Shown: positions 1-12,183, numbered from the stretch's first letter. The stretch is DNA of 64,000 bases from Streptomyces sp. SID13726 (GCF_010548375.1 NZ_JAAGLY010000001.1:892535-956534); one strand, 5' to 3'. Program-made: numbers and translations. The notes: generated from the letters alone by a model not told the origin.

Positions 1-23
1 CCGGCACCGCCCGGGCATCGCAC

Positions 24-59
24 ACGGCACCCCCGCGTGAACGCACGCGGGGGTGCCGT
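24..59. terminator. Hairpin terminator of an upstream gene
   Basis: A perfect 15-bp stem (24-38 pairing with 45-59) closes a 6-nt loop GAACGC. The stem is very GC-rich and lies before any coding sequence of the window, so it probably ends a gene lying to the left of the window. Confidence 0.7.
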
Positions 60-102
60 ATGTCGTCATGTCCCCAGGACCCCACAAAGTCCGACAGAGT
101 CA

Positions 103-131
103 TTGCCTCGGATGCCTTCGGGATCTAGGTT
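103..131 (+). promoter_or_regulatory. Candidate promoter of the beta-galactosidase gene
   Basis: TTGCCT (103-108) and TAGGTT (126-131) are spaced by 17 nt, a fair match to the Streptomyces housekeeping consensus. A transcript from here would have a leader of about 90 nt before the ATG at 230. Motif match only. Confidence 0.3.
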
Positions 132-178
132 GAGTCGCATCCTGTGCCTCAAAGTCACCAATAGCGCACAGGAATTGA

Positions 179-4087
<3,909 letters not shown>

Positions 4088-4121
4088 CACGCCGGGGGCT
4101 GAGGAGATCGCGGCGTACCAA

Positions 4122-4153
4122 GAGTGGGGCGCCCTTCGCGGGGCGCCTCACTC
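4122..4153 (+). terminator. Terminator after the beta-galactosidase gene
   Basis: A 13-bp stem (4122-4134 with 4141-4153, one G-T pair) and a 6-nt loop begin 34 nt after the stop codon and before the DNA-repair operon. Confidence 0.6.
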
Positions 4154-4230
4154 AGCGGTGTCGCTGGACACGCGAGGTTGATGTCGGATTCTCGCCAGCC
4201 GAGGTCCGGCGGGTGGTCGATGCTGGACGT

Positions 4231-5712
4231 ATGCAGACGGGGATGTACACCGAGACCGAGCGCTGTGTGCGCGCCGTGCAGTCGAAGGACGCGCGGTTCG
4301 ACGGATGGTTCTTCACGGCTGTCACCACGACCCGCATCTACTGCCGGCCGAGCTGTCCCGTCGTACCGCCCAAGCCCGAGAACATGACCTTCCACCCGAG
4401 CGCGGCGGCCTGCCAGCAGGCGGGTTTCCGGGCCTGCAAGCGGTGCAGGCCCGACACCAGCCCGGGCTCGCCGGAGTGGAACCAGCGTGCCGACCTCGTG
4501 GCCCGCGCGATGCGGCTGATCGCCGACGGCGTGGTCGACCGCGAGGGCGTGCCCGGCCTCGCCACCCGGCTCGGCTACAGCACCCGGCAGATCGAACGCC
4601 AGCTGCTCGCCGAACTGGGCGCCGGTCCGCTCGCCCTCGCCCGCGCCCAGCGGGCCCAGACGGCGAGGATCCTCATCGAGACGACCGAGCTGCCGATGGC
4701 GGACCTCGCCTTCGCGGCCGGGTTCTCCGCGATCCGCACCTTCAACGACACCGTGCGCGAGGTCTTCGCGCTCTCCCCGAGCGAGCTGCGCGCGCGGGCG
4801 CCGAGGAAGTCGGTGGGCGGCACCCCGGGCGCGCTGGTGCTGCGCCTGCCGTTCCGCGTACCGCTCAACCCCGACAACCTCTTCGGCCACCTCGCGGCGA
4901 CCGCGGTCCCCGGGGTGGAGGAGTGGCGGGACGGGTCCTACCGGCGCACACTGCGGCTGCCGTACGGCCCAGGAATCGTCACCCTGACACCCCGCCCTGA
5001 CCACATCGCCTGCCGGTTGATGCTCGGCGACCTGCGCGACCTGACCGTCGCCATCAGCCGCTGCCGCCGGATGCTCGACCTGGACGCCGATCCGGTCGCG
5101 ATCGACGACCAGTTGCGCACGGACCCGCTCCTGGCGCCGCTGGTGGACAAGGCGCCCGGGCGCCGGGTGCCGCGCACCGTCGACGAGGCGGAGTTCGCCG
5201 TACGGGCCGTGCTGGGCCAGCAGGTCTCCACGGCCGCCGCCCGCACCCACGCGGGCCGCCTGGTCACCGCGCACGGCGACCCGGTGGACGACCCCGAAGG
5301 CGGCCTGACCCATCTGTTCCCGTCCCCGGAGGCGCTGGCCGCGGTGGACCCCGGCGCACTCGCGATGCCCCGCACCCGACGCACGACGTTCACCACCCTG
5401 GTCTCCGAACTGGCCGAGGGCAGGCTCCAGTTGGGTGTGGAGACGGACTGGACGGAGACCCGTGCACGCCTCCTGGCCCTGCCCGGCTTCGGCCCCTGGA
5501 CCGTCGACGTCATCGCCATGCGCGCCCTCGGCGACCCGGACGCCTTCCTCCCCACCGACCTCGGAATCCGCCGCGCGGCCCAGGAGTTGGGCCTCCCCTC
5601 GACCCCGGCGGCGCTGACCGCCCGCGCGGCGGCCTGGCGGCCCTGGCGGGCCTACGCGGTCCAGTACCTCTGGGCGACCGACAGCCACCCCATCAACTTC
5701 CTTCCCGCATAA
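4231..5712 (+). CDS. Ada methyl-acceptor / AraC / AlkA DNA glycosylase fusion
   Basis: Bifunctional DNA alkylation-repair protein. The N-terminal Ada zinc domain has Cys38, Cys42, Cys69 and Cys72 when counted from the ATG at 4231, exactly the E. coli Ada numbering; Cys38 would accept methyl groups from phosphotriesters. An AraC-type helix-turn-helix follows (about residues 90-190), then an AlkA N-terminal domain and an HhH-GPD 3-methyladenine glycosylase (about 200-490; LPGFGPWTVDVIAMRALGDPD, with the catalytic Asp expected near its end). It probably excises alkylated bases and activates its own operon when methylated. ogt follows 12 nt after the stop. Alternative starts are GTG 4213 (GAGG 8 nt upstream) and ATG 4243; only the N-terminal few residues are uncertain. 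Confidence 0.88.
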   Translation: MQTGMYTETERCVRAVQSKDARFDGWFFTAVTTTRIYCRPSCPVVPPKPENMTFHPSAAACQQAGFRACKRCRPDTSPGSPEWNQRADLVARAMRLIADGVVDREGVPGLATRLGYSTRQIERQLLAELGAGPLALARAQRAQTARILIETTELPMADLAFAAGFSAIRTFNDTVREVFALSPSELRARAPRKSVGGTPGALVLRLPFRVPLNPDNLFGHLAATAVPGVEEWRDGSYRRTLRLPYGPGIVTLTPRPDHIACRLMLGDLRDLTVAISRCRRMLDLDADPVAIDDQLRTDPLLAPLVDKAPGRRVPRTVDEAEFAVRAVLGQQVSTAAARTHAGRLVTAHGDPVDDPEGGLTHLFPSPEALAAVDPGALAMPRTRRTTFTTLVSELAEGRLQLGVETDWTETRARLLALPGFGPWTVDVIAMRALGDPDAFLPTDLGIRRAAQELGLPSTPAALTARAAAWRPWRAYAVQYLWATDSHPINFLPA

Positions 5713-5724
5713 GGACGTTCCCCA

Positions 5725-6207
5725 GTGAAGCAGCACACCGTGATCGACAGCCCCTACGGCCCCCTGACCCTCGTCGCCGACGACGGCGTCCTGTGCGGCC
5801 TCTACATGACCGACCAACGCCACCGCCCGGCGGAGGAGTCCTTCGGCGAGCCCGACGACAGCTGGTCGGGCGAGGCCGAAGCCCAACTGCGGTCCTACTT
5901 CGCGGGCGAGTCAAAGGACTTCACCCTGGAACTACGGTTCCTCGGCACCCCCTTCCAACGCACCGTCTGGGACCAACTCCGCAAGATCCCCTACGGCGAG
6001 ACCCGCACCTACGGCGAACTCGCCACCGCCCTCGGCAACCCCAACGCCTCCCGAGCCGTAGGCCTCGCCAACGGCCGAAACCCCATCGGCATCATCGTCC
6101 CCTGCCACCGAGTGGTCGGCGCGGACGGCAGCCTCACGGGGTACGGCGGCGGGCTGGAGCGGAAGCGTCAGCTGCTGGACTTCGAGCGGGGGGCCGCGTT
6201 GTTCTGA
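5725..6207 (+). CDS. ogt: Methylated-DNA--protein-cysteine methyltransferase
   Basis: 160 aa, removes the alkyl group from O6-methylguanine in a suicide reaction. The acceptor is Cys127 in the PCHRVVG motif; the preceding helix-turn-helix region (YGELATALGNPNASRAVGLA) is the family DNA-binding motif. The start is GTG 5725: AAGGACG overlaps the stop codon of the upstream Ada-AlkA gene, so the two are translated as one operon. The two proteins divide the work: base excision and phosphotriester sensing by the first, direct O6 reversal by this one. Its last 74 bases overlap the 3' end of a convergent acetyltransferase gene. Confidence 0.93.
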   Translation: MKQHTVIDSPYGPLTLVADDGVLCGLYMTDQRHRPAEESFGEPDDSWSGEAEAQLRSYFAGESKDFTLELRFLGTPFQRTVWDQLRKIPYGETRTYGELATALGNPNASRAVGLANGRNPIGIIVPCHRVVGADGSLTGYGGGLERKRQLLDFERGAALF

Positions 6208-6691
6208 GCTCGCGTTCGTACCACACCCCTTCCTTCCCGCCCAGGTCCCCCGGATCGGCAGGCCCGACCTCGATGAACCCGTTCTTGGTGAGCACCTTCT
6301 GGGACGCGAGGTTGGTGTGGGCGGTGGCTGCGCGCAGGGTGTGGAGGGCGTAGCGGGTTGTCGCGAGTCGGCACAGTTCGCGGACGGTCGTGGTCGCCAG
6401 TCCGTGGCCCGTGGCGTGTTCGGCGACGCGGTAGCCGAGTTCTGCCGTGCCGTCGACCAGGTCGACCAGGTTGAAGCGGCCCAGTACCGCACCGTGCTCG
6501 TCGAGGAGGACGTGGAAGGCGCAGAGGCCGGTCTCCTGTTCGGACAGCAGGGCGTCGAAGCGGGCGGGGAAGTGGGTGAAGAAGGCGTCGCCGCGGTCGG
6601 AGACGGAGGCGGCGAACCAGGCGCGGTTGGCGAGTTCGAAGGCCAGCACCGCCGGGGCGTGCCCGGCGTGCAGGCGTTGCAGTTCGGGCAT
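6134..6691 (-). CDS. GNAT-family (RimJ/RimL-like) N-acetyltransferase
   Basis: 185 aa. The fold is recognisable from the late beta strands and the acetyl-CoA loop region (AELGYRVAEHATGHGLATTTVRELC) and the typical end NLASQKVLTKNGFIEVG, which places it with RimJ/RimL-type acetyltransferases. Substrate unknown: a protein N-terminus, a lysine or a small molecule. The start ATG at 6691 has GAAGG upstream and lies 11 nt after the stop of the sirtuin gene, so the two are co-transcribed. The Arg/Pro/Ala-rich C-terminal tail runs antisense into the 3' end of ogt for 74 bp and may be dispensable. Confidence 0.8.
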   Translation of the reverse strand: MPELQRLHAGHAPAVLAFELANRAWFAASVSDRGDAFFTHFPARFDALLSEQETGLCAFHVLLDEHGAVLGRFNLVDLVDGTAELGYRVAEHATGHGLATTTVRELCRLATTRYALHTLRAATAHTNLASQKVLTKNGFIEVGPADPGDLGGKEGVWYERELRTTRPPARSPAADASAPARRRTP

Positions 6692-6702
6692 GGGTGCCGC
6701 CT

Positions 6703-7434
6703 TCAGCTCGGGTCGGCCAGGGTGCGGAGCAGCTTCGGCAGCGCCGTGCCGATCGGTTCCCGGATCACCTCGTCGGCGAGTTCGTCGTACGGCGTCGGCT
6801 CGGCGTTGACGATCACGAGCCGGGCGCCGTGGTCGGCGGCGACCCCCGCGAGGCCCGCCGCCGGCTGGACCTGGAGGCTGCTGCCGACGGCGATGAACAC
6901 CTGGCACGCCTTGGTGATCGCCACCGCCTCACCCAGCACCACCGGATCGAGCCGCTCACCGAACATCACCGTCGCCGACTTGAGGATCCCCCCGCACACC
7001 AGACACCGCGGGTCGTCCTCCCCGGCCTCGACCCGGGCCAGCGCGTCCTCCATCGAGCCGCGCGCGTGGCACTCCGTGCACACGACACCCCGCGCGCTGC
7101 CGTGGAGTTCGACCACCTTGCGAGCGGGCATCCCGGCGAGCTGGTGCAGCCCGTCCACGTTCTGTGTGATCACCCGCACCGGCACACCGGACTTCTCCAG
7201 CTCGGCGACGGCCCGGTGCGCGGCGTTCGGCTCCGCCTGGAGCGTCCGGTTCGCGCGCCGCATCCGCCACGAGCGGCGCCGGATCTCGGGATCGCCCATG
7301 TAGTAGTCGTACGTCACGAGCTTCTCCGCCTCGGGATCCTTGCGCCACAGGCCGTTGGGCCCGCGGTAGTCGGGGATTCCGGAGTCGGTGGAGATACCGG
7401 CCCCGCTGAGGAGCGCGACGAGGGGCTTGGTCAT
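6703..7434 (-). CDS. cobB: SIR2-family NAD-dependent protein deacylase
   Basis: 243 aa sirtuin. It removes acyl groups from lysine using NAD+, releasing nicotinamide and O-acetyl-ADP-ribose. NAD-binding GAGISTDSGIPDYRG (11-25), QNVDGLH (91-97), catalytic His111 and the structural zinc cysteines Cys119, Cys122, Cys144 and Cys147 are all present. Known bacterial targets include acetyl-CoA synthetase. An in-frame extension upstream exists, but MTKPLVALLSGAGIS is the family start, and a TACCCT -10 box lies 7 nt before this ATG, which fits a leaderless mRNA. An acetyltransferase gene follows directly. Confidence 0.92.
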   Translation of the reverse strand: MTKPLVALLSGAGISTDSGIPDYRGPNGLWRKDPEAEKLVTYDYYMGDPEIRRRSWRMRRANRTLQAEPNAAHRAVAELEKSGVPVRVITQNVDGLHQLAGMPARKVVELHGSARGVVCTECHARGSMEDALARVEAGEDDPRCLVCGGILKSATVMFGERLDPVVLGEAVAITKACQVFIAVGSSLQVQPAAGLAGVAADHGARLVIVNAEPTPYDELADEVIREPIGTALPKLLRTLADPS

Positions 7435-7441
7435 GGGACCG

Positions 7442-7447
7442 AGGGTA
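7442..7447 (-). promoter_or_regulatory. -10 box of leaderless cobB transcript
   Basis: TACCCT on the - strand, 7 nt before the ATG at 7434. No ribosome binding site is visible, so transcription probably starts at or next to the start codon. Confidence 0.45.
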
Positions 7448-7573
7448 GGGCGGGTGATCCGGATGCGGCGAGCGGATATCCGACCGACGGGCCGCTGAGA
7501 GCCCGGTGTCCAGGTCCGACCGTGGCAGCAGAGCACTCCGACGGGCTGAACACGGCCCCGGACGGACCTCGCG

Positions 7574-8068
7574 TCACCCCACCCGGTGCCCGTTCTCCAG
7601 CTCCGCCGTCCCCGCCCCGTCCGCCAGCGCGTCCAGCGCCGCCAGCACCCGGTGGCCGAGCGTGCCCGGCAGATACTCGGCCAGCTCCTCGCGCGGCACG
7701 AGCCGCCAGGAGAGCAGCTCCTCCTCCTGGAGCCGGATCGCCTTGAACTCGTCGTCGGTCAGCACACCGCCGTCGTAGAGGTACGCCACCAGCGGCGGCC
7801 ACGTCGGCCGGTACACCCAGTCCACCGCGAGCAGCCGGCCGAGGTCGCGGTCGAGCCCGATCTCCTCAAGGGTCTCGCGGCGCGCGCCCTGACGCGGGGT
7901 CTCGCCGTCGTCCGACTCGATGGTGCCGCCCGGAAGCGCCCAGCCCTCACGGTAGTTGGGCTCGACCAGCAGCACCCGGCCCGCCGCGTCCCGGAACAGG
8001 GCGGCGGCACCGGCGAGGATCCGGGGCAGCCCGGCGATGTACGTGGCGAAGTCTTCGGTGGAGGTCAC
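7574..8068 (-). CDS. NUDIX hydrolase
   Basis: 164 aa. NUDIX enzymes hydrolyse a nucleoside diphosphate linked to another moiety; the substrate cannot be told from sequence. The NUDIX box is GGTIESDDGE followed seven residues later by RETLEEIGL; the REXXEE core is intact but the GG-to-E loop is two residues longer than the usual GGxxExGE. I chose GTG 8068 because a TACCCT -10 box lies 6 nt upstream (leaderless). GTG 8092 would add eight residues with no supporting binding site. It stands between the sirtuin and the ADP-ribosylglycohydrolase, so the neighbourhood is rich in NAD/ADP-ribose-related enzymes. Confidence 0.85.
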   Translation of the reverse strand: MTSTEDFATYIAGLPRILAGAAALFRDAAGRVLLVEPNYREGWALPGGTIESDDGETPRQGARRETLEEIGLDRDLGRLLAVDWVYRPTWPPLVAYLYDGGVLTDDEFKAIRLQEEELLSWRLVPREELAEYLPGTLGHRVLAALDALADGAGTAELENGHRVG

Positions 8069-8074
8069 CCTCGA

Positions 8075-8080
8075 AGGGTA
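8075..8080 (-). promoter_or_regulatory. -10 box of leaderless NUDIX transcript
   Basis: TACCCT on the - strand, 6 nt before GTG 8068. This also decides the start codon of the NUDIX gene. Confidence 0.4.
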
Positions 8081-8157
8081 ACCAGCTCCCACGGATGCCT
8101 ACGGCGGCTCGGTGGGCGGTCAGGCCCATGGCACCGGCGTCACAGCCGACCCCCCCC

Positions 8158-9231
8158 TCACCCCTCCACCCCCACCAACTCCAGAGTCCGCTCGGCCAGT
8201 TCACTGATCCGCACCCCGTCGAACCCGAACACCGCACTGCGCACCCGGTCCTCCAGCGGCTCCTTCCACTGCCCCGGAATCGCGTCCGCCCCCGTGAGCA
8301 CGCCCGCCACCGACCCCGCCGTCGCCCCGTTGGAGTCCGTGTCCAGGCCGCCCCGGACCGTCAGCGTGATGGTGCGGGTGAAGTCGCCGTCGCCGTACAG
8401 CAGACCGGCGGTGAGGACGGCGGCGTTCGGGACCGTGTGGATCCAGCCGAGGCCGCCGGTCTCCTCCGAGACCGTCGTCAGGGTGTCCTCCCAGGTCATC
8501 CGGGTGTCGTGGAGGGAGACCACGCGCCGTACGGTCCGGGCGAGCCGGCTGCTCGCGGGGATCACGGTGAGTGCCTGGTCCACGGCCTGGCGCACGGTGT
8601 CGGCCGTGAACGCCGCCGAGATCAGCGCGGCGGCCCACATCGCCCCGTACACCCCGTTCCCGGTGTGCGAGAGCACCGCGTCCCGGCGGGCCAGGGAGGC
8701 GGCGCGGCGCGGGGCGCCGGGGCAGGTCCAGCCGTAGATGTCCGCGCGGATGAGGGCGCCGATCCACTCCTGGCAGGGATTGTCGTACGTCGCCGTCAGC
8801 GGGGGTTTGAGTCCGTTCGCCAGGTTGCGATACGCGGCCCGCTCCGCGGTGAACGTCTGGAGATACGGCAGCCGCAGCAGCCACAGGTCGCCCACCTGCT
8901 CGGTGCTGAAGGCGAAGCCGTGGGTCTCCAGGAGGTCGAGGCCGAGGATGGCGTAGTCGACGTCGTCGTCCCGGCAGCTGCCGTGGATACGGCCGCGCAC
9001 GCACTCGCGCCACTCGGGGCGCAGCTCGAAGCCGTCGTTCTCGCCGACGGGCTCGGGGAGGTAGTCGGTCAGGGGCAGGGCGGCGGCCTGCCGGAGATAG
9101 CGGTCGATCCGGTCCCGCGTCCACAGGTCGCCCTGCTCGACCGGCTTGCCGAGCATGTTGCCCGCGATCCGGCCCAGCCAGCCCCCGAGGATGCGGTCGC
9201 CGAGCTCTGGCTCAGTGCCCACAGGGGTCAT
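8158..9231 (-). CDS. ADP-ribosylglycohydrolase family protein
   Basis: 357 aa, DraG/ARH fold: an all-helical binuclear metal enzyme that removes ADP-ribose from proteins or hydrolyses related N-glycosides. The N-terminal GGWLGRIAGNMLGKPVE, the RDDDVDYA metal-binding run and the C-terminal GGLDTDSNGATAG carry the family metal ligands. An ATG at 9231 is preceded by GGAG. Whether it acts on ADP-ribosylated protein or on another ADP-ribose or glycoside compound is not visible. Sirtuin, NUDIX and this gene share strand and neighbourhood, which suggests, but does not show, a common role in ADP-ribose metabolism. Confidence 0.85.
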   Translation of the reverse strand: MTPVGTEPELGDRILGGWLGRIAGNMLGKPVEQGDLWTRDRIDRYLRQAAALPLTDYLPEPVGENDGFELRPEWRECVRGRIHGSCRDDDVDYAILGLDLLETHGFAFSTEQVGDLWLLRLPYLQTFTAERAAYRNLANGLKPPLTATYDNPCQEWIGALIRADIYGWTCPGAPRRAASLARRDAVLSHTGNGVYGAMWAAALISAAFTADTVRQAVDQALTVIPASSRLARTVRRVVSLHDTRMTWEDTLTTVSEETGGLGWIHTVPNAAVLTAGLLYGDGDFTRTITLTVRGGLDTDSNGATAGSVAGVLTGADAIPGQWKEPLEDRVRSAVFGFDGVRISELAERTLELVGVEG

Positions 9232-9387
9232 AGCTCCGGTTTACCCCATTCCGCGTCCGTGCACAGAGGGTCCGCAGGGCCTTCTCAGGCTTCGGGCGGG
9301 GCATGACGCCGGGGGCCGTCTCCGGTTAAGGTCGCAGCGGCGCGACTGGCCTTGACGTGCGCGAGGCCCGGAGAGCAAGGGGAAGAC

Positions 9388-10518
9388 GTGACACAGCGCG
9401 TGCTCATCGCCGCGGACAAGTTCAAGGGCTCGCTCACGGCCGTACAGGTCGCTGAGCGGGTGACGGCCGGGCTGCGCCGGGTCAAGCCGGACGTGGAGGT
9501 CGAGGCGCTGCCCGTCGCCGACGGCGGTGACGGCACCGTCGCCGCGGCCGTCGCGGCCGGTTTCGAACGCAGAGAAGTGCCCGTCGCCGGGCCCCTCGGC
9601 CAGGAGATCACCGCCGCCTTCGCGGTCCGCGGCAACACCGCCGTCGTGGAGATGGCCGAGGCCAGCGGCCTCCAGCGGCTGCCCGCGGGCGTCTTCGCGC
9701 CGCTCACGGCATCGACGTACGGCTCCGGCGAACTGCTGCGCGCTGCGCTCGACGCGGGCGCCCGCACGATCGTGTTCGGGGTCGGCGGCAGCGCCACCAC
9801 CGACGGCGGCGCCGGGATGCTCTCCGCGCTGGGCGCCCGCTTCCTGGACGCCGACGGCGAGCCCGTGGCCCCCGGCGGCGGAGGACTCGCCGACCTCGCC
9901 TCGGCCGACCTGTCGGACCTGGACCCACGGCTCGCGTCCGTCGAGTTCGTCCTGGCCAGCGATGTCGACAACCCGCTGACAGGCCCCAAGGGCGCCCCCG
10001 CGGTCTACGGCCCGCAGAAGGGCGCCTCCCCGGACGACGTCGAGGCCCTGGACAGCGCCCTCGCCCACTACGCGAAGGTGCTGGAGGAGTCCGTCGGCGC
10101 GAAGGCCGCCGAGTACGCGGCCTCGCCGGGCGCGGGCGCGGCCGGCGGCATCGGCTACGGCGCCCTCCTGGTCGGCGCCCGGTTCCGCCCCGGCATCGAC
10201 GTCATGCTCGACGTCCTGGGTTTCGCGCCCGCGCTGGAGTGGGCGGACCTGGTGATCACCGGCGAGGGCTCGCTCGACGAGCAGACCCTGCACGGCAAGG
10301 CCCCGGCGGGCGGCGCTGCCGCCGCGCGCGCCGCGGACAAGGAGGTCGTCGCCGTGTGCGGCCGCCTCGCCCTGCCCCCGGAGGCCCTCGGCCGGGCCGG
10401 CATCCGCCGCGCCTACCCGCTCACCGAGGCCGAGCCCGACATCCAGCGCTGCATCACGGAGGCGGGCCTGATCCTGGAGGACGTGGCGGAGCGCATCGGG
10501 CGGGACTTCCTGACGTAG
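9388..10518 (+). CDS. Glycerate kinase (GlxK-type)
   Basis: 376 aa, phosphorylates glycerate with ATP, feeding it into glycolysis. The family start ADKFKGSLTA, GDGTVAAAVA, and GVGGSATTDGGAGMLSALGARF (first 20 residues of this run are diagnostic) identify the GK class related to E. coli GarK/GlxK. I chose GTG 9388 because AAGGGGAAG lies just upstream; an in-frame TTG at 9352 has no support. It is a single gene between divergent ADP-ribosylglycohydrolase and a repeat-rich gap. Confidence 0.9.
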   Translation: MTQRVLIAADKFKGSLTAVQVAERVTAGLRRVKPDVEVEALPVADGGDGTVAAAVAAGFERREVPVAGPLGQEITAAFAVRGNTAVVEMAEASGLQRLPAGVFAPLTASTYGSGELLRAALDAGARTIVFGVGGSATTDGGAGMLSALGARFLDADGEPVAPGGGGLADLASADLSDLDPRLASVEFVLASDVDNPLTGPKGAPAVYGPQKGASPDDVEALDSALAHYAKVLEESVGAKAAEYAASPGAGAAGGIGYGALLVGARFRPGIDVMLDVLGFAPALEWADLVITGEGSLDEQTLHGKAPAGGAAAARAADKEVVAVCGRLALPPEALGRAGIRRAYPLTEAEPDIQRCITEAGLILEDVAERIGRDFLT

Positions 10519-10610
10519 GGGGAGCGAGGTAAGGCCGCGCGGCCGGTGCCGGGGTGAGCGCGCAGTGACTGGATGAGCCAGTCGGCCAGTCAGCCAGTCC
10601 TCCAGTCAGC

Positions 10611-10745
10611 CACTGTGCCGGGGAGCGGCTGAGCCACTGGGCCAATTGGCCACTGGGCCACCGAACCACTACGCCAGCGAGCGGCTCAGCCACTTGGCCA
10701 CCGAGCCACTACGCCAGCGAGCGGCTCAGCCACTGCGCCACCGAA
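10611..10745. repeat. 40-bp degenerate tandem repeats
   Basis: Two adjacent 40-bp units, 10651-10690 and 10691-10730, differ at only two positions. A diverged unit precedes (10611-10650) and a partial one follows (from 10731). The surrounding 10560-10770 is made of short GCCACT/CCAGT words. No open frame here has normal codon use; this is the non-coding gap between the glycerate kinase and PucR-type genes. Confidence 0.8.
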
Positions 10746-10805
10746 CCATTAAGCCACCGAACCACGCGCCGCCGCCCGCCCGCCCGCGCCACCCACCGCC
10801 GCCCC

Positions 10806-12002
10806 TCACCCCCGCACCCCCGACAACCGATACGCGTCCAACGCCAGCGTCATCTCGATCAGATCCCGCGGCCGCGCCAGCGACCGGGCCGTCAGCTGCT
10901 CCAGCCGCCGTAACCGGTTGAACACCGTATTGCGATGGCAGTACAGCCGCCCGGCGGCCCGCCCCGCCGACCCCTCGCACACCAGCCACACATCGAGGGT
11001 CTCCAGGAGTACGGCCCGGTCGGCGGGCTCCAGCTCCAGGAGCGCGCCGAACACGTCGGACACCAGCCGGTCCGCCAGCTCCGGCTGGCTCACCACGAGC
11101 GCGGTCGGCATCCGCTGGTCAAGGCGTACGACCGCGGTGGCGTCCGGCGGACAGGTGCGCAGCGCCAGTTCGGCGAGCCGCCGGGCCTGACCCAGCTCGG
11201 CGAGCCCCGGCACCACCGGACTGATCCCGCCGGGCCCCGAACAGCGCCCCTCCAGCGCCCGCGCCACACCGTCGAGCCCCTGACCCGGCGCGAGCGCCAC
11301 GACCGCCACCTCACCGTCGGCCCGCATCCGCCAGATGAACCGGAACCCGGCACCCCGCACCGGCCGCTCGGCCGCCTCCCGCCGGTCCGCCCGCAGCACC
11401 ACCACCGCGTACGGCCCGTGCTCCGGCAGATCGAGCCCCGCCGCCGCCCGGGCCGCGAGCCCGGGAGTCGCCTGTCCCTCCAGGAGCGCGTCGAGGAGCG
11501 CCTGCAACTGCTCGTCCGTACGCCGCCGCAGCTCCGCCTCGGTGGCCCGGTACGCCTCCGACGCCGCCTGGGCCTGCGCGTCCACCGCCGACCACACCAT
11601 CGTCGTCGACCGCATCAGCGCCGCCAGCCGCTCCGGCTCCCGCCCGGCCGTCCCCTCCACGAGCGCGTCCCACACCAGGTAACCGGCGTTGCGGTACGCG
11701 TGCACGAGCAGGTTGAGCGGCAGCCCCTGCCGGGCCCGGCGTCGGCCCGCGTCCTCGGCGTACTCCAGGTCGCGGCGCGGCGAGTCGCGGGGCGCGGAGA
11801 TCGTCTCGATGCCGATCCGCATCGCCTCCTCCGCCTCCCGCCACTGCTGGTCGTACGGCAGCACCTGCGCGTAGACGGGGGAGTGGTCGGTGAGTTGCCT
11901 GAGGTGCTCGTCGACGAGCTCCGGCACCCGTTCCAGCAGAGTCGTGCAGGACTCCGCGAGCAGCTTCCAGTCATGACCGGTCCGCGGCCGTCGCCCTCCC
12001 AT
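10806..12002 (-). CDS. PucR-type transcriptional regulator
   Basis: 398 aa. The C-terminal 60 residues (LDVWLVCEGSAGRAAGRLYC then HRNTVFNRLRRLE) form the PucR helix-turn-helix found in regulators of purine and other nitrogen-compound catabolism. The N-terminal two thirds match the sensor region seen in many Streptomyces PucR proteins (DHSPVYAQVLPYDQQWREAE); no ligand can be named. The gene is divergent from the five-gene Liv-type transporter operon with a 181-bp shared gap containing an 18-bp dyad, so it probably controls that operon. The ATG at 12002 has no good ribosome binding site and the exact start is uncertain. Confidence 0.82.
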   Translation of the reverse strand: MGGRRPRTGHDWKLLAESCTTLLERVPELVDEHLRQLTDHSPVYAQVLPYDQQWREAEEAMRIGIETISAPRDSPRRDLEYAEDAGRRRARQGLPLNLLVHAYRNAGYLVWDALVEGTAGREPERLAALMRSTTMVWSAVDAQAQAASEAYRATEAELRRRTDEQLQALLDALLEGQATPGLAARAAAGLDLPEHGPYAVVVLRADRREAAERPVRGAGFRFIWRMRADGEVAVVALAPGQGLDGVARALEGRCSGPGGISPVVPGLAELGQARRLAELALRTCPPDATAVVRLDQRMPTALVVSQPELADRLVSDVFGALLELEPADRAVLLETLDVWLVCEGSAGRAAGRLYCHRNTVFNRLRRLEQLTARSLARPRDLIEMTLALDAYRLSGVRG

Positions 12003-12054
12003 TCCCGGAGGATGCCACCGGGACCCGGCCGCGCACAGGCCCCTGACACGCGGT

Positions 12055-12072
12055 GTTGTGCACGCGCACAAC
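12055..12072. promoter_or_regulatory. Dyad operator between PucR gene and liv operon
   Basis: GTTGTGC - ACGC - GCACAAC, perfect 7-bp arms, 53 bp from the regulator start and 112 bp from the transporter start. A third half-site, ATTGTGC, lies at 12104-12110. Position and symmetry suggest the binding site of the divergent PucR-type regulator. Confidence 0.5.
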
Positions 12073-12183
12073 GACGGCACCGGCCCGCTGGGCACCCGCA
12101 GCGATTGTGCCGCGGGCCGTGGACGGACGCCCGTACCGGTGCTGGGGTGAGCGCCACACCGAGTGCGGACAAGGGGGGAGTCC

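Noticed and set aside
10454..10921. Small open frames across the 40-bp repeats
   Set aside because: They translate only the repeat words (Trp/Leu/Ala or His/Pro strings), without start signals.
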